The notes below the pieces were generated by a model that was given only the letters and a program-made list of their open reading frames with translations, was not told the DNA's origin and did not search any database. 64,000 bases of DNA. It comes from Symbiodinium natans. Its lineage: Eukaryota; Sar; Dinophyceae; Suessiales; Symbiodiniaceae. Position numbers and translations under genes: made by a program. Of this stretch, positions 33,601 to 45,651 are shown piece by piece. The DNA is taken from contig CAJNDS010002607.1 of assembly GCA_905221605.1 (NCBI GenBank), positions 1 to 64,000 on the forward strand, given 5' to 3'. How positions within the stretch are numbered: position 1 is the stretch's first letter; every line of letters starts with the position of its first letter.

Positions 33601-35072
33601 GTCCAACATCCACCCCTCAAGCGTGGATGTTGGCCCAACATCCACCCTGCAAGCGTCCACCCCTCGAGCGCGGATGTTGGCCCAACATCCACCCCTCAAG
33701 CGTGGATGTTGGCCCAACATCCACTCCTCAAGCGTGGATGTTGGCCCAACATCCACCCCTCAAACGTGGATGTTGGCCCAACATCCACCCCTCAAGCGTG
33801 GATGTTGGCCCAACATCCACCCCGCAAGCGTGGATGTTGGCCCAACATCCACCCCGCAAGCGTGGGTGTTGGCCCAACATCCACCCCGCAAGCGCGGATC
33901 TTGGCCCAACATCCACCCTGCAAGCGCGGATGTTGGCCCAACATCCACCCTGCAAGCGCGGATGTTGGCCCAACATCTACCCCGCAAACGTGGATGTTGG
34001 CCAAACATCCACCCCTCAAGCATGGATGTTGGTCCAACATCCACCCCTCAAGCCCGCAGGCGTGGATGTTGGCCCAACATCCACCCCGCAAGCGTGGATG
34101 TTGGCCCAACATCCACCCCGCAAACGTGGATGTTGGCCCAATATCCACCCCGCGAACGTGGATGTTGGCCCAACATCCACCCCTCAAGCGTGGATGTTGG
34201 CCCAACATCCACCCCTCAAGCGTGGATGTTGGCCCAACATCCACCCCTCAAGCGTGGATGTTGGCCCAACATCCACCCCTCAAGCGTGGATGTTGGCCCA
34301 ACATCCACCCTCAAGCGTGGATGTCGGCCCAACATCCACCCCTCAAGCGTGGATGTTGGCCCAACATCCACCCCTCAAGCGTGGATGTTGGCCCAACATC
34401 CACCCTCAAGCGTGGATGTTGGCCCAACATCCACCCCTCAAGCGTGGATGTTGGCCCAACATCCACCCCTCAAGCGTGGATGTTGGCCCAACATCCACCC
34501 TCAAGCGTGGATGTCGGCCCAACATCCACCCCTCAAGCGTGGATGTTGGCCCAACATCCACCCTTCAAGTGGATGTTGGCCCAACATCCACCCTCAAGCG
34601 TGGATGTTGGCACAACATCCACCCCTCAAGCGTGGATGTTGGCCCAACATCCACCCCTCAAGCGTGGATGTTGGCCCAACATCCACCCTCAAGCGTGGAT
34701 GTCGGCCCAACATCCACCCCTCAAGCGTGGATGTTGGCCCAACATCCACCCCTCAAGCGTGGATGTTGGCCCAACATCCACCCTCAAGCGTGGATGTCGG
34801 CCCAACATCCACCCCTCAAGCGTGGATGTTGGCCCAACATCCACCCCTCAAGCGTGGATGTTGGCCCAACATCCACCCTCAAGCGTGGATGTCGGCCCAA
34901 CATTCACCCCTCAAGCGTGGATGTTGGCCCAACATCCACCCCTCAAGCGTGGATGTTGGCCCAACATCCACCTGTCAAGCACCAGTCAAGCGTGGATGTT
35001 GGCTCAGCATCCGCCCCTCAAGCGTGGATGTTGATGTTGGGCCAACAACCACCCCTCAAGCGTGGATGTTGA
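30664..35072. repeat. 32 bp palindromic minisatellite, about 135 copies
   Basis: The unit is TCAAGCGTGGATGTTGGCCC followed by AACATCCACCCC (period checked at 32461, 32493 and 32525). Each contains a perfect 23 bp inverted repeat: arm GTGGATGTTGG, one central C, arm CCAACATCCAC, then a 9 bp spacer CCCTCAAGC. The early part (30700-31560) uses GCATGG variants and irregular spacing. The middle (32000-33300) is almost uniform. The end (33800-34930) has CCGCAAGC variants and 31 bp units. Since 32 is not a multiple of three and the plus unit has no stop in any frame, all three plus frames stay open for about 3.6-4 kb (1186-1323 codons). I take these as by-products, not proteins. On the minus strand the spacer supplies TGA, so frames there are short. 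Confidence 0.97.
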
Positions 35073-35079
35073 TTCTGGA

Positions 35080-36190
35080 GGCTGAAGGCTCAGGGTCTGG
35101 TAGTGTTTAGAGAGGATCTTGGGTTGGGAGATCTTGATTTCTCTGAGTTTATCTGAGGGTTCGGACTTTGGCGATTTTGGCTGCCCCCAGCTCGTGCAGT
35201 CAGGCCCATATACGCGATGCTCTGAATTTTAGGGTTTGGGGAGGGGGAACCAACTCCCGCGGTGAATCTTCAGACAGGCGGTTTCGGTTTGTTCGGGGTG
35301 GGTTTATAAGAGGTCTGGCCACAGCGGGAGGTGAATTGGATAACATCTCGTCACGCGCCTGGTCAATGTGCCCTTTCTGTCTACTGCTAGTACGAAAAGG
35401 CACGACGAAGGATGCACACACAGCAAAGCATCGTTGGTGTCGAGCCAATTGCTATAACACTCATAACACCTTCCCACCTAAGTGCCGTGCTCTGGCCCTG
35501 GCCCGTACACAGCAATCAATTCGGCGACATCTCCAAATTCCTGTCCCCGTCCCATGCCCGACGCTCCCCGTCCTGTGTCATCCCGCCGATGCCCCGCAAA
35601 AGCTTAAACAAATTTGGTTTTCCCGGTCACCGGACGACAAGCCTAACTAAACATGTGCACCAGCCAGTGTTAGTTCATTCCAGCGTCAGTTTGTCAATGG
35701 CATCCGACGTCGAAGCCAAATGTGCATCCTCAGCTGAAATGGCCACACGGCCCAACACAAGCTACCAAGTACAAGAACACGATGTTACGCATCATCGTGC
35801 ACGCATGCAAGGATGCAAGGAAGGTGTGTGTATATAGATAGATAGATAGATAGATAGATATATATATATATATGCTTATTTAAAGAATAAAGCCCTCTAC
35901 TGTTCGTCTATGTGTGTGTGTGCATACTTTTGAAATCTTTTGAATGCACGCATGGAGAGATGCACGAGCCGGGTTCAGAGCTCAGGATCGGATAGCATGG
36001 CGGGGGGAAGGCACAACGCCCCCTATTCTCGAAAACAGTAGGCCACACGGTGTCATCAGATTTTCACGAAACTCGAAGATTCCCAGGACACAGGGTGTCA
36101 AGAGTAGCTCTTATAGGGTCGTGTGTACGGCCAGCTTTCAGGGTTGAGGCTGTTCTCTAAACACTCCCTTCGGGTCCACATCTAAGGGTG
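35080..36190. other. No supportable gene; GATA/TA microsatellite at 35833-35873
   Basis: About 1.1 kb after the giant array. The plus frame 35168-35650 (160 codons) lacks any motif. A GATA run of about six units passes into a TA run at 35833-35873. TTTAGGG-like words occur at 35228-35240. Confidence 0.45.
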
Positions 36191-36194
36191 CCTG

Positions 36195-38200
36195 TTACGG
36201 ACCTAAGTGCAAGAGTGTAGAGTTGTCCAAGGCTCCATCTTCGAGGCGAGGACTTTGTGCTCCTGCAGGAAGATGGTGCTTTTTTGCCGGGTTTTCGGGT
36301 TTAGGGTTTGCATTTAAACTTCCGCGTTTAAGGCGCGGCTCAAGCGATCGATCCCTTCTCCATGCGTCCTCGTGCGTGAGGTCAAAGATCTGCTTGGCAG
36401 CAATGCCAAGATTCTTGTTGAGCGCGCTGTGCTGCGAATTCATGGCTTTGATGATCTGCTTTCCATTGGAATTGACCTGGATGGTGTCAAGGATGCCTAA
36501 ACATCTCGGGCGAGTGCTGCTGAAACACTGTGCAGTGCTGCTCGGCAGGTTGACTTCTGTTACGACCAAGTTGCTGCATCAACATCAGCTTGAGCATAGG
36601 TGTCCATGACAGACTTCAGCTGCTGACTCTCATGCGAGGACTTGTCTTCCATGTGTGTCAACCGGGTAAAGATTTCGGTGACATAATGGTGGAAGAACTC
36701 CTTCATCTCCGAGAGGATGTTTCTGTTCAATGTGCCAATGGAGGTAAGGATTTTCTGGTCGCCTCGTTTGACTGCATCCTCAACGCAGGACAGGTCGCAG
36801 TAAACCTTGGCCATTGTGTTCTGCAGGGGGTTGCAATCTTGGAAATCGCTTTCGTCGTACCTCAGCGCCCTGTAATACTGCGTCTGGGCAATGGCGAAAA
36901 GGGAGCCCGCTGATACTGCACTGGCTACGGCAGCACACATGTCTCCAGCATCCATGTCCGTCCCTGCATAAGCGGCAATGGCACCAGCCAGCGCCACTGT
37001 TCCAGGAAGTTGTTGGCAAGCTTTTGTGACAACTGGCTCAGAAAAGTCCTGAGGCTCGCTAAACGCCCCTCTCAGACCCCCAACCGCTATAAAGCCCCTG
37101 AAGACCCTGGAAGCCCCAATCTTGCCTCGATGGTGCTGCTTGCAAAATCAGCTTCACGGTCCTGGCGCGACATGATGCGACCACAAATAGGGGGGGGGGG
37201 CACTTGTTCAGGAACTGAAGAACCAAGTTTCTACAAGATGGGTTCAGAGTACATGTCTTCGAAACACACAACAGTGATTGCTCAGGCACTCAAATAAGGT
37301 TCCCACAAGACGGGTTCACAGTATACACTTGCCATGATCACTTGCGTTAGTCCAAAGCCAGTAGGGGGGTAGGACCTCCATCAACAATTGTTATAGGGGG
37401 CACAAGGTGTAACGCACATTTGGGGAGACATTGACATGACGGGTACCTTGATTTGGGGAAATACCATGAACCCTAAACCTATGCGGATGTGCGCAAGTTG
37501 CCGTCAAGTGCCTGCCCTAGCTGGCATGTACTCACCAGTACTCACCACCTCCAAGACCTGCTGCCCCAAACCCCCATGCGATCCCCAGTACTTGGTGAAC
37601 AAAAAGGGTTTCTTGTTGTTCAGCATCGACAACTCAAAAAAGGAACCTATCCCCCCAAACGGGGGACAAGGGTAGAGATCAAGCCCCAACCCTAAACTCC
37701 TAAACGTTCCTATGCTCCCTCTTTCCGGTCCCACATGGCCAACTTGTATCCACGGTTGATGTCGCGCGTGCTGCAGTCCCAGACCGCATCGGCGGTGAGG
37801 CCGGGGAAAGTCGGATTGGCGGCAAAGTAGGGCTCTTGCCAGTCAGTGTTCTTCTTCCCTGCAGGGGAAAAAGGTGTCAATATGGGGGACAAGTCGTTTC
37901 AGCTCATATTTCGTATGGGTTCATGCTTAGGGGGCCAAGGTCACAAGATGTTACACAAGAACAGCTGTTGATGATCGAGGTTGAAGTAGGGAACTCAGAA
38001 AGACGCAGCGCCGCACACAGTTGCTGCTACCTTCCGTATGGCCCGAGCTATGGGACCCTTCGATGCCTGGAGTGCCCTCTTCCCCCCACGTCTCCACAGC
38101 CGCCGCCCCGCTGGAATCTGCGCCCAGGGCATGGTAGCATGCACCGACGACGTCCTTCTGCCTTTCCTGCGGCTCTCCGACCCAATCCCTCCAGAAAAAA
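36195..38200 (-). CDS. Candidate large multi-exon gene (or two adjacent genes)
   Basis: Exons that keep phase: about 38195-38031 (contains QERQKDVVGACYHALGADS), 37858-37716 (WQEPYFAANPTFPGL, RDINRGYKLAMWDRK), 37632-37546 (NNKKPFLFTKYWGSHGGL), 37173-37126 (ATG at 37173) and 37048 to about 36565. The last of these encodes a hydrophobic, alanine-rich segment (VALAGAIAAYAG) and then a long helical part (LNRNILSEMKEFFHHYVTEI). A further exon near 36490-36340 contains KQIIKAMNSQHSALNKNLG. Introns include GT-AG (172 nt) and two GC-AG cases (GGA|GCATAG; GAG|GCAAGA, the latter 77 nt). The ATG at 37173 could start a second gene. Telomere-like words lie in the introns at 37465 and 37690 and near 36300. 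No family was recognised. Confidence 0.48.
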
Positions 38201-39000
38201 CAAGGAGGCGCTTTAAGGGGTTTTCAGCTAGCTGCAGCTAGCTGTATCACGTTCCATCTATCATCTCTAGCACAAATCCCTTCGTGGTGCCCCACAACAC
38301 AGTCACGTGTTCTTGGATTGCGGTTGACTTGTTTCCGGGCATCCAAGGACTTGGCCTTTGGCCTTTGCAGATGCTCGTGTAGGTATGGGTTCAATCTTCA
38401 CCAATTACTTGCTTGGCAAATGACCTCGACTGTGAGGTAGTGGTCTCCCTCGACAGGCTCAGCGCCAGTGATCATTTCACGGCTCTCTCGGGCCAAGCAG
38501 TGAGGAGCATACCTTTCACTTGACCAAGACAAGGGGGGCGGGGGGTCTTCCGATGAGAACAGCAAATTGCGTGTGGTGAATTTTGCATAGGTTTTTCCTG
38601 TTTGTACTTGTTCGTGGGCTCGCTCTGCATGCCACCAAGCAATACATCAAAGGGTGCTTGTCCTCCAAGACCCTACACCACACCTTACGGTGCACCTTAT
38701 GAAGGATGCCGAGAGGCACAATCGGCTCAGGGCTCCAATTCAGCACCTGAGCCGCAGTGCCAAAGCCCAAGTGGCCTTGTATGTGATGATTGTGGGTACC
38801 AGTAGTGTTCTTGCGCGAGGCACAGGATTAATCAACGATTGCATTATGTCCACTCACTTGGGTTAAGTTCTGCAGACACTCTCCCACGTCTTTTGCTTCC
38901 AATGCTCCACCGCACTCAGACTGTCTCGGCTAGCGTGGAGGTGTGTCAGGTCGATGGCTCAGTTGGTCCGATAGAATACTCTTCCAACATTCTTTCGCTC
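38201..39000. other. No well-supported gene
   Basis: About 800 bp. Two plus frames at 38602-38866 both read plausibly (one contains MKDAERHNRLRAPIQHLS), and a minus frame overlaps them. Without a clear splice chain I cannot choose, so no gene is called. Confidence 0.35.
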
Positions 39001-39007
39001 TTTGAGC

Positions 39008-39078
39008 ACACACACACACACACGCACACATATATATATATATATATATGTATGTATATATATGTTTGCGGTTCGCCG

Positions 39079-39113
<35 letters not shown>

Positions 39114-39462
39114 CCCGAACCCCCAACCGTTGGCCCTCGACCCTAACCCTAAGCGCTATAAACCTAAACCTAACCCCCCAAACCCAAGCCCCACACCACA
39201 CCAGGATAGGGAGGCGGGGGGGGGGGGAGGAGGGTCCATTGGATAGAGAGAGAGAGAGAGAGATATATATATATATATAAATAAATACATATATATATAT
39301 ATTTACATGTGTGTGTGTATTTATATATATATATATATCTATCTATCTTTTTGTGTGTGGTTCAGTGTCGCCGTGTCGACATTCCCCCCCCCCCCCCCCC
39401 CCCCTCCCCCGAGACATCCCCTCCTCACCCCCCCCCCCCCCCCCCCCACCCCGACATTAAAA
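39008..39462. repeat. Compound simple-repeat block: CA, TA, C30, GA, C20 tracts
   Basis: In order: a CA run (39008-39028), TA runs (39029-39061), 30 consecutive C (39081-39110), a G-rich run (39216-39227), a GA run (39246-39263), several TA runs (39264-39340), a C21 run (39384-39404) and a C20 run (39428-39447). Degenerate telomere words (CCCTAACCCTAAG) sit between them at about 39140-39160. Confidence 0.95.
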
Positions 39463-39780
39463 ACCCTGATGCAAATCTTAAACCATACCCCACAAACCCT
39501 AAGCCCCAAAACCCTAAACAAACCCTTAAAAACCCTAGCAAAAAACACAAAACCTTGAAAACCCGAAGCCCTAAAGCCTTAACACCCTAAACCCCTAAAC
39601 CCTGAACTTGAAGCCTTCGTCCCTGGTCGTCTAGCTTGAGGTCTGGTTTGTTTCGTTTGAAGTGGTGTTGGGGCGGCCTTGGGGTTGGCATATCTGAATA
39701 CTATGGCCTTCAGCCAACAACCCGAAACCTAAACCCTAAAAACCCTATAACCCCTAGGCCCTAAACCCTTAGCCAAGAAG
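39463..39780. repeat. Degenerate telomere-like island
   Basis: AAACCCTAAGCCCC, AAAACCCTAAACAAACCC and AACACCCTAAACCCCTAAACC fill 39480-39605. A second cluster (AAACCTAAACCCTAAAAACCC) fills 39725-39775. The copies are too diverged and broken up to be a recent telomere insertion. Confidence 0.85.
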
Positions 39781-40667
39781 CCGCTTCGGTGACCCCACGC
39801 TGCTGAAGCTCTTGGCGCTCACCTTCGAATGGCTTGAACTCCGCCATCTCGAACCTTTGAGGCGAGAATAGGAGGGGCTTCGGGTTTAGGTTGCGCCGCC
39901 CAATGATTCTTCTATGAGGGTCTCGGCACGTCTCGGCGCAGTGGGTTTCTAAAGCTTCTGCTCATGTATGATATCTTCCTGCACGGAAGGCTTTGACAGA
40001 ACTACATCCCGGCGGATGAGACCAGGCACAAGAGGTGTGCAACGAAAAATCATAATCCAAGCCAGCCCTGTCGGCAGCGAATGCAGTTATTTTGGGCTTC
40101 TGCATGATTCTACATTGAGACATCCAACCCATCCCCCTCACAAACGCAGCCTGAGGCGGCCGATGTCGCGACATGCTCATTGACAACAGCCTCCAACCCA
40201 ACAAAGTCCGCTTCCCAATTCTTGCAGCAACTGGAACTTTGCCATGTTGAACTTGGCAGCTGGGATCTTTGGCAATTTCCTGGGCACATGTGTGAACATC
40301 AGCCCGACTCCAAAGGGTCCAAAGGCCCTCTAGCAACCCTGCCATGCCTAAACCAGTCCTAAACCCCCCAATCACCCACCAGCCCTCCCAAGCCCGTGCT
40401 GTAGGCGAGTCTCTTGAACTTCTTGTTTCCCAAGCCGCCGTTGGTCCCAGCTCCACTAATTGCAGAATTCGATGTTCCTGCAATTGGGGGGTTTGGGGTT
40501 TAGAGTTTTCCAGTGTTCAAGGAAAACCCACCCTGCAGTTTGCCATCATCTCCGGTCTTACGAAGGCGGTTTATGCGGCATCCAAATCGATGTCAACTGC
40601 AAGCTATCTGATTGACTTGCAGGAAACCTCCCGGGCCTAGGGGAATACTTCTCAGGGTGGCGCATAC
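39781..40667. other. No supportable gene
   Basis: About 890 bp. The minus frame 39962-40483 (173 codons) has no motif. Telomere-like words occur at 40340-40375 and 40485-40510. Confidence 0.4.
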
Positions 40668-42450
40668 TTAGAAAAAGACAACAACAGATCTCACTCCGCA
40701 GCATTTTCGGTTCGATGAGCCGTGAGTGCAAATGAGTGCGTGGTGCTCAGTCCATCTCAGTCCTAGGAGGCTCTGAGCCATAGAGTCGCGCGCCACTTCC
40801 ACAGCCCCATTGCCCTCAAACTCTGTGTCCATGGGCAGGACCTAGGTGGCATCTTACGTGCGGCTCCATGAAAATATGCTCGCAGCAGAAACTGGGCAAA
40901 CTTCGATCATCTGCTTCACAGGGACCGGGGAGTAGTCGACACTGCCTTCGCCTCCTGGAGGTAGTAGAAGTGGATGCGATGCATCGGCAGTGATACCTCA
41001 ACGTCACATCCAAAGATTACTCCTACACAGCTTCTTGGAACTCATTTTGAGAATCGCGTTATGCATACCTTGTGCTGACCAAAGTAGCAAACGGACTGCT
41101 CGCTGTGGGAAATCATGCACCAATGGCCGGCAAGACGATCGAACTTGATTTTCATGGCCTGGACGAGTTCAAGGCATCGACGGCTGCTGACTTTTGACTT
41201 CGTTGTGCTTTAGCATGTAACAAGCATGTAACTCAAGGATGCCAGCTTCAAGAATGACTGTCACTGTTGTCACATTAGGCCGTGACATGAACAGCTCAGG
41301 TAATTGCATTTAAACATTGCATGCCGAATGATGGGAAACAACTTCCTCAGCTCACGCTGTGTCCCGTTCCAGCCACGGTGCTTTTGACTCCGGCACCTTG
41401 CTGTAGCAGTCGGCACCAGAATTGGAGGCCACCTGGACGCAGCCACTTCAAACTGGCCACAGCTGCCGAGTTGACACGGTCACGGACACCATGCTTGTGC
41501 TGCCCTGCGATCCCAATGACATGGATTGACGTGTCCAAGCGGAAGCCGCAGATCCCATCAGTCCTGCAAGAACACAGCCAGTTCACTCCCTGACCATATT
41601 GACGAGTGTTGCTACGAGTAGCGCCAAACTCATTGCCGCAGTCCAAATGAAGCCATCGCAGCTGGGCGCCGCATCACAGATTGGGCCACAAGTGCTCAGG
41701 GCATTCGCCCTGATGCGCATTGAAGGGAAGCGCAACGGCACACGTGGTGCCCCGCTTTCAGACAAAGACAAGATTTCACCCACCTGATGCTGGGCAAGTA
41801 TGCCCCGCCATCCACAATCTTGGCCAGATTGTCCACGTGATAGCCGCATGACACCCCCTCTCCTGGGGCTTGCACAAGTGTGATGGCTCACCTACTGTGC
41901 CAAAACATCGTCGGGCAATGTGCCTGACTTCGAGCCCTTGCAATCTGAAATGTCTGTTCTTGTCAAGTCTCTCTTAGTGAAATAAGGTGCCGAAGCCTTT
42001 CCTCGCATGAGGGTGGCCCGACCTTCGCTACGTCCTGCTGGACAATACGTGCCTGGAGATGCAGCAGAGCTGAACATTAAAAGAAACCTTTCGCAAGGCT
42101 GAACCAAAGGCCTTGCGCAAACTAGAATCTCTCGTTCCACTTGGTTCCCCAGCTGTGTGCCTTCCCACGCAATGCCTGCATCCAATGGCCCCGTCTTGAC
42201 ACTGACAGGCGGTGCCACAGGCAACATGCAGCAGACAAAGGTGTACCTCAGGAACGGCTCGGTCTGCAAAAACAGGGGAACACAGACAGCACAAAAGGTC
42301 GTCAGCAAGTCTTGAGGGAGAAGCGGACGGCGCAGTGCGGACCCGGCACCTCACCTCGCCTTGGAGAGTGGCACCTTGAGCAACCTCCGGAACTTTGGAC
42401 TCCAGGAGGAAGCGCTGCAAACCGCTGTCCTCGGAGACCACGTTACTACG
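40668..42450 (-). CDS. Candidate multi-exon gene with very short introns
   Basis: The best-supported chain is an exon ending at 42355 (LQRFLLESKVPEVAQGATLQ, donor GTGAGG), a 91 nt intron to an exon at 42263-42095, a 25 nt GC-AG intron, then an exon starting at 42069 (LLHLQARIVQQDVAKV). A GA donor must then be assumed to reach RHIARRCFGTV. A 29 nt GT-AG intron (41891-41863) follows, and then GYHVDNLAKIVDGGAYLP. Further candidate exons contain TSIHVIGIAGQHKHGV (about 41540-41480), QAMKIKFDRLAGHWCMIS (about 41160-41090) and MAQSLLGLRWTEHHALI before a stop at 40668. Frame switches between 41850 and 41570 and near 40880 are not explained by acceptable introns, so the gene may be decayed or mis-modelled. 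No family was recognised. Confidence 0.35.
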
Positions 42451-45400
42451 CAGCCGTGGCTGTCACCTTTCGTGTGAGTTTAACAGGTTTGGGCCGTTTT
42501 TGTGATATGCGTTTGGCTGCAGGATTTTTGCGGAATAATTTTTGGTCAAAGGTCTCGAGGGCACTGGGGCCGGTGGTGCGTCAAGGCCGCAAGGTCGCTT
42601 TTCTGGCCAACCTGCGCATTCTTTTTCGATAAGGGGAATACTGAAAGAGAGGAGAGGGAAAGGAGAGTCGAGAGAGGAGTGGCAAGAAGTGCCGTACAGG
42701 GAAATAGGAAAGATATGGGAACGGGAAATGGAAGGGAGACAAGAGCGGAGAGAGCAAGACCAAGCAAACTCAAGCAAGCAAACCACCATGGCCCAAGACT
42801 AGAAGAGCCATGGAGAACACCCAAAGAGAGCTTTGGAGATAGCAGGAGACCTCGTGGCTTGTGGGGCAAAGGATGGCCTCTCCCCATTCTGTTGTCGCTT
42901 CGGAGCATTCGCCCAAACCTCGGCAAGCACTCTGCAATTCAGGACATGACACAGGGAATGTCTCTGTTGTGCAAGATGGGCCCGGCGCCTTGCGCTGGAC
43001 AGCACGTGTATGCATACTGGTAGCCAGCACCTGCGAAAGTTCTGTGAATGGTGATCGCTCCACGACGAAATTGCTTTCGGATGCAGACAAGCAATGCAAG
43101 AACGACAGCCGCCAATGAACAGTTATTGACCGAGCACAGCGGCTAGGACGATTGCACTCAATGACGCTTTCTTTTCCCTCTTCACATGAAGACGAGATGC
43201 CATCGTCCCCATTGCAGCTCTTGTACTCGAACTTTGTCAACAACGTTCCAGCCTTCGCTGTGCTTCAAGAACGGCGGGTTGTTCGATTGGGGAGCCGTCT
43301 ATGGGGTGCGGCGCTCCTTCAGCCTACACAGCCTACATAGTTAAACATCCTACACAGCCTACACAGCCTACACAGCCTACACAGCCAAAAACCCTCTGCA
43401 AGCACGCAGGAACACGTTGCACAGCCAAAGCCCAAAGCGTTTCGCCATGTGATACGTGGACAGAACATGTGCTTTCACCATGAGATGCTTCACATCGTGA
43501 CTTTCTCGCCAAAGTGCTCCGCATTGTGATCCCACATCGTGCCTTTCACAAGCATCAGCATCCATTCCACCAGACGCACAAGCACGCAATGCACTCACCA
43601 CACTTCTCGCTCTACTGGTGTCCCCAACCTTCCATAGATCATGACACATGAGCAACCAACCACGTACCACTTGAGTATCATCGGGCAGGTTTGCCTGACT
43701 TTGTGTGGTTGATGCCGATATAACAACAATAGGTCGCGTCAAAAGGGGCCAGCGCGTGGCTCTGACAATTCTCGCGGCCGCCGAATTGTTGCATCACTTT
43801 TTTGGCGGGGGGTGGGGATCCATGACCTTTGGACAATATATGGTGTCTTCTTGGAGAGTTCATATGGTTACGTGAAAGTCAAGATTTCAAGAGAGAGAGA
43901 GAGAGAGAGAAAAAACGTTTTTGAAAATTGTATGCCTGTAACTACTCGCTCACAACGCATAATGTTCCTGGCCTGTCCAATTCCCAAAGGTGCGGATGAC
44001 TGCCGCTGTGGGCGACGCAGCGCGTCGTCTTCCTGGGATGCAAGAAATTCACGAAATCCTGGGTTCTTGTAAGGGACGCAAATTAAGCTACCATAATATG
44101 GCTTTACAGGGCTATAGCAACAAGCTCCCACATTCTGGTAAATTCATGTACGTTGCTTACAACAAGAACCCAGACCAAAGCATGCGCGTGAGATACAACA
44201 AGCTGCCGACAGTACAGCACATATGGTGAAGTTGCTTTCATCGTCGTGCATATCTGTTTCGCAAATCAAGCCAAGACACGGGGTGCACATTGAGGTACCC
44301 TTCACCGGCACAATGGTTGTGCAACTGTAGAAATAGCCTACAGGGGGGCGGGAGGGCAGGCGGGGGGGGAGCAGCTAAGTTCAACTTGCCCCCCAAAAAG
44401 TGCGAAATGAAGCTTCATGAAGCTTCTATAACTTTATAACTCTGTTAAAATCTGCCAGGGGTCGGAAGTAGTCAGCGCCGTTGCAAGAGCTATCTTGTCG
44501 GAAGGAGAAGGAGCTCAGCACCTATCGGAAAATGTGCGGGCAGAAACGGAGGGCCCCTACTTCCTGTAAACGGACGGAAGATTCCACGTTGGCGAACGAC
44601 GGCGGATGTATCAAAGTGCATCAAACCCGAGATGCATCAAACCCGAGATGCCGCTTGTGGAGCGCAACACGCTCAACCTCGACTCACGAAATCATGCGCA
44701 AGTGGTGACGTCCTTTTGAAGACGACCCTCGAGATGTGTTGGCAAAGCATGGCCCGCAAAGGTGCCTGCCCCTCTGCACAGGACACAAGGGGCTGGTCGA
44801 CTTTGAGGTATGGCAGGTACCTGCGACGCTGCATCACGAGGGCCCTGCCCATGCAAAAAGGAAGCATAAGTGACCGGTATGGCAGCAAAAGCCACTTTCA
44901 GCCTGTTTTGAGCTCGAACACAGGCTCCAGGCTGCCTCGGAGCCACGTAAAGCATCGCTCAGGGACTGGCATAAGAAAGTAGGTAAGTAGGATATCTACA
45001 TCAGCGCAGCGCTCCTGGACTCCTGGCTTTCAAGCCACGTTTTGTCATTCACTGCACTTTGTCGACTGACAGCAAGCTGCCATTCTCTGTGGTCGTTTGC
45101 ACTTTGCGAAGCCAAAAGGCACATTCTGTCCGGAGGCCAGGTGGGTCCACCGCGCGGCAAGAGGTGCCAGGTAGTCCAAGGAGAAGACTTGTTTCGTGTG
45201 CGCTTCCTTGGAATCTGCGCATCGCCAGAACTCATGGCACTTCTCCGATCTTCTGGGCGCTTTTAAGGGTTGTCAGGGCTGCTTCTCCTCTTGTTACAAT
45301 TCCAGCATTTTAGCATGTGCGGCTGCTGGGAGGGTTTGAGATCTTGGGTTCCGGTTCGGAGTCAGATACCCTTGGCTGGAGCACAGGCAACCGGGTAACC

Positions 45401-45518
45401 AGGTACTCATCTCTGTTGCGCCAAAGTGTTCCGGGAGCAACGAACATGAAAGCTGTCATCCTGGTGGGTTGCCAATCCTGGTTTAGGTTTTAATTGCTTG
45501 CCGTCAACCCGTCAACCC
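42451..45518. other. Ambiguous frames only; short repeats
   Basis: About 3.1 kb. Minus frames 42770-43243 (157 codons) and 43377-43742 (121 codons) are the longest. Plus frames over the same bases read equally well, so I make no call. A CCTACACAG nonamer repeats at 43318-43386 and a GA run lies at 43893-43910. The segment 42640-42780 is purine-rich (GGAGAGGGAAAGGAGAG). Confidence 0.4.
43318..43386. repeat. 9 bp repeat CCTACACAG, about seven copies
   Basis: Seven near-perfect nonamers with one interruption (ATAGTTAAACAT). On the minus strand they read as repeated GCV residues at the end of a small frame. Confidence 0.93.
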
Positions 45519-45651
45519 CTAAAACCCTAATCTCAGCAAGGCGTCCACATCCGTCTCCAGCGCGCAGTCCTCCATTTTGCCGGTCATCGGGTCGACGCAT
45601 GCGGCCGCTTGCCGATCTCGGTAGACAAGCTGGACGTTGCCCGGCGCCTGC
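45519..45651 (-). CDS. Candidate terminal exon, unknown gene
   Basis: After a GCTAACTAAG branch-plus-acceptor-like sequence the frame reads NVQLVYRDRQAAACVDPMTG and MEDCALETDVDALLRLGF, then TAG. The final codons run into TTAGGGTTTTAGGGG, a telomere-like island, so the real exon may end a few codons earlier at a splice site there. No upstream exon was found. The plus strand over the same bases has a weaker frame. Confidence 0.33.

Noticed and set aside
31101-35072. A 1323-codon plus-strand ORF (and two others of 1216 and 1186 codons) as a giant repeat protein
   Set aside because: All three frames of the same 32 bp minisatellite are open because the unit lacks plus-strand stops and its length is not a multiple of three. 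The same bases cannot sensibly encode three long proteins, and unit variants ignore codon boundaries.
30664-35072. CRISPR array with palindromic repeats
   Set aside because: The 9 bp segments between inverted repeats are constant, not unique spacers, and there are no cas genes.
38602-38990. Plus-strand gene with two exons joined by a 14 nt intron
   Set aside because: A 14 nt intron is below what I would accept without transcripts, and a second plus frame and a minus frame read equally well.
41560-41850. 15-23 nt introns to reconcile frame changes in the 40.7-42.4 kb candidate
   Set aside because: Such introns can be found almost anywhere by chance. The frame changes may equally mean indels in a decaying gene.
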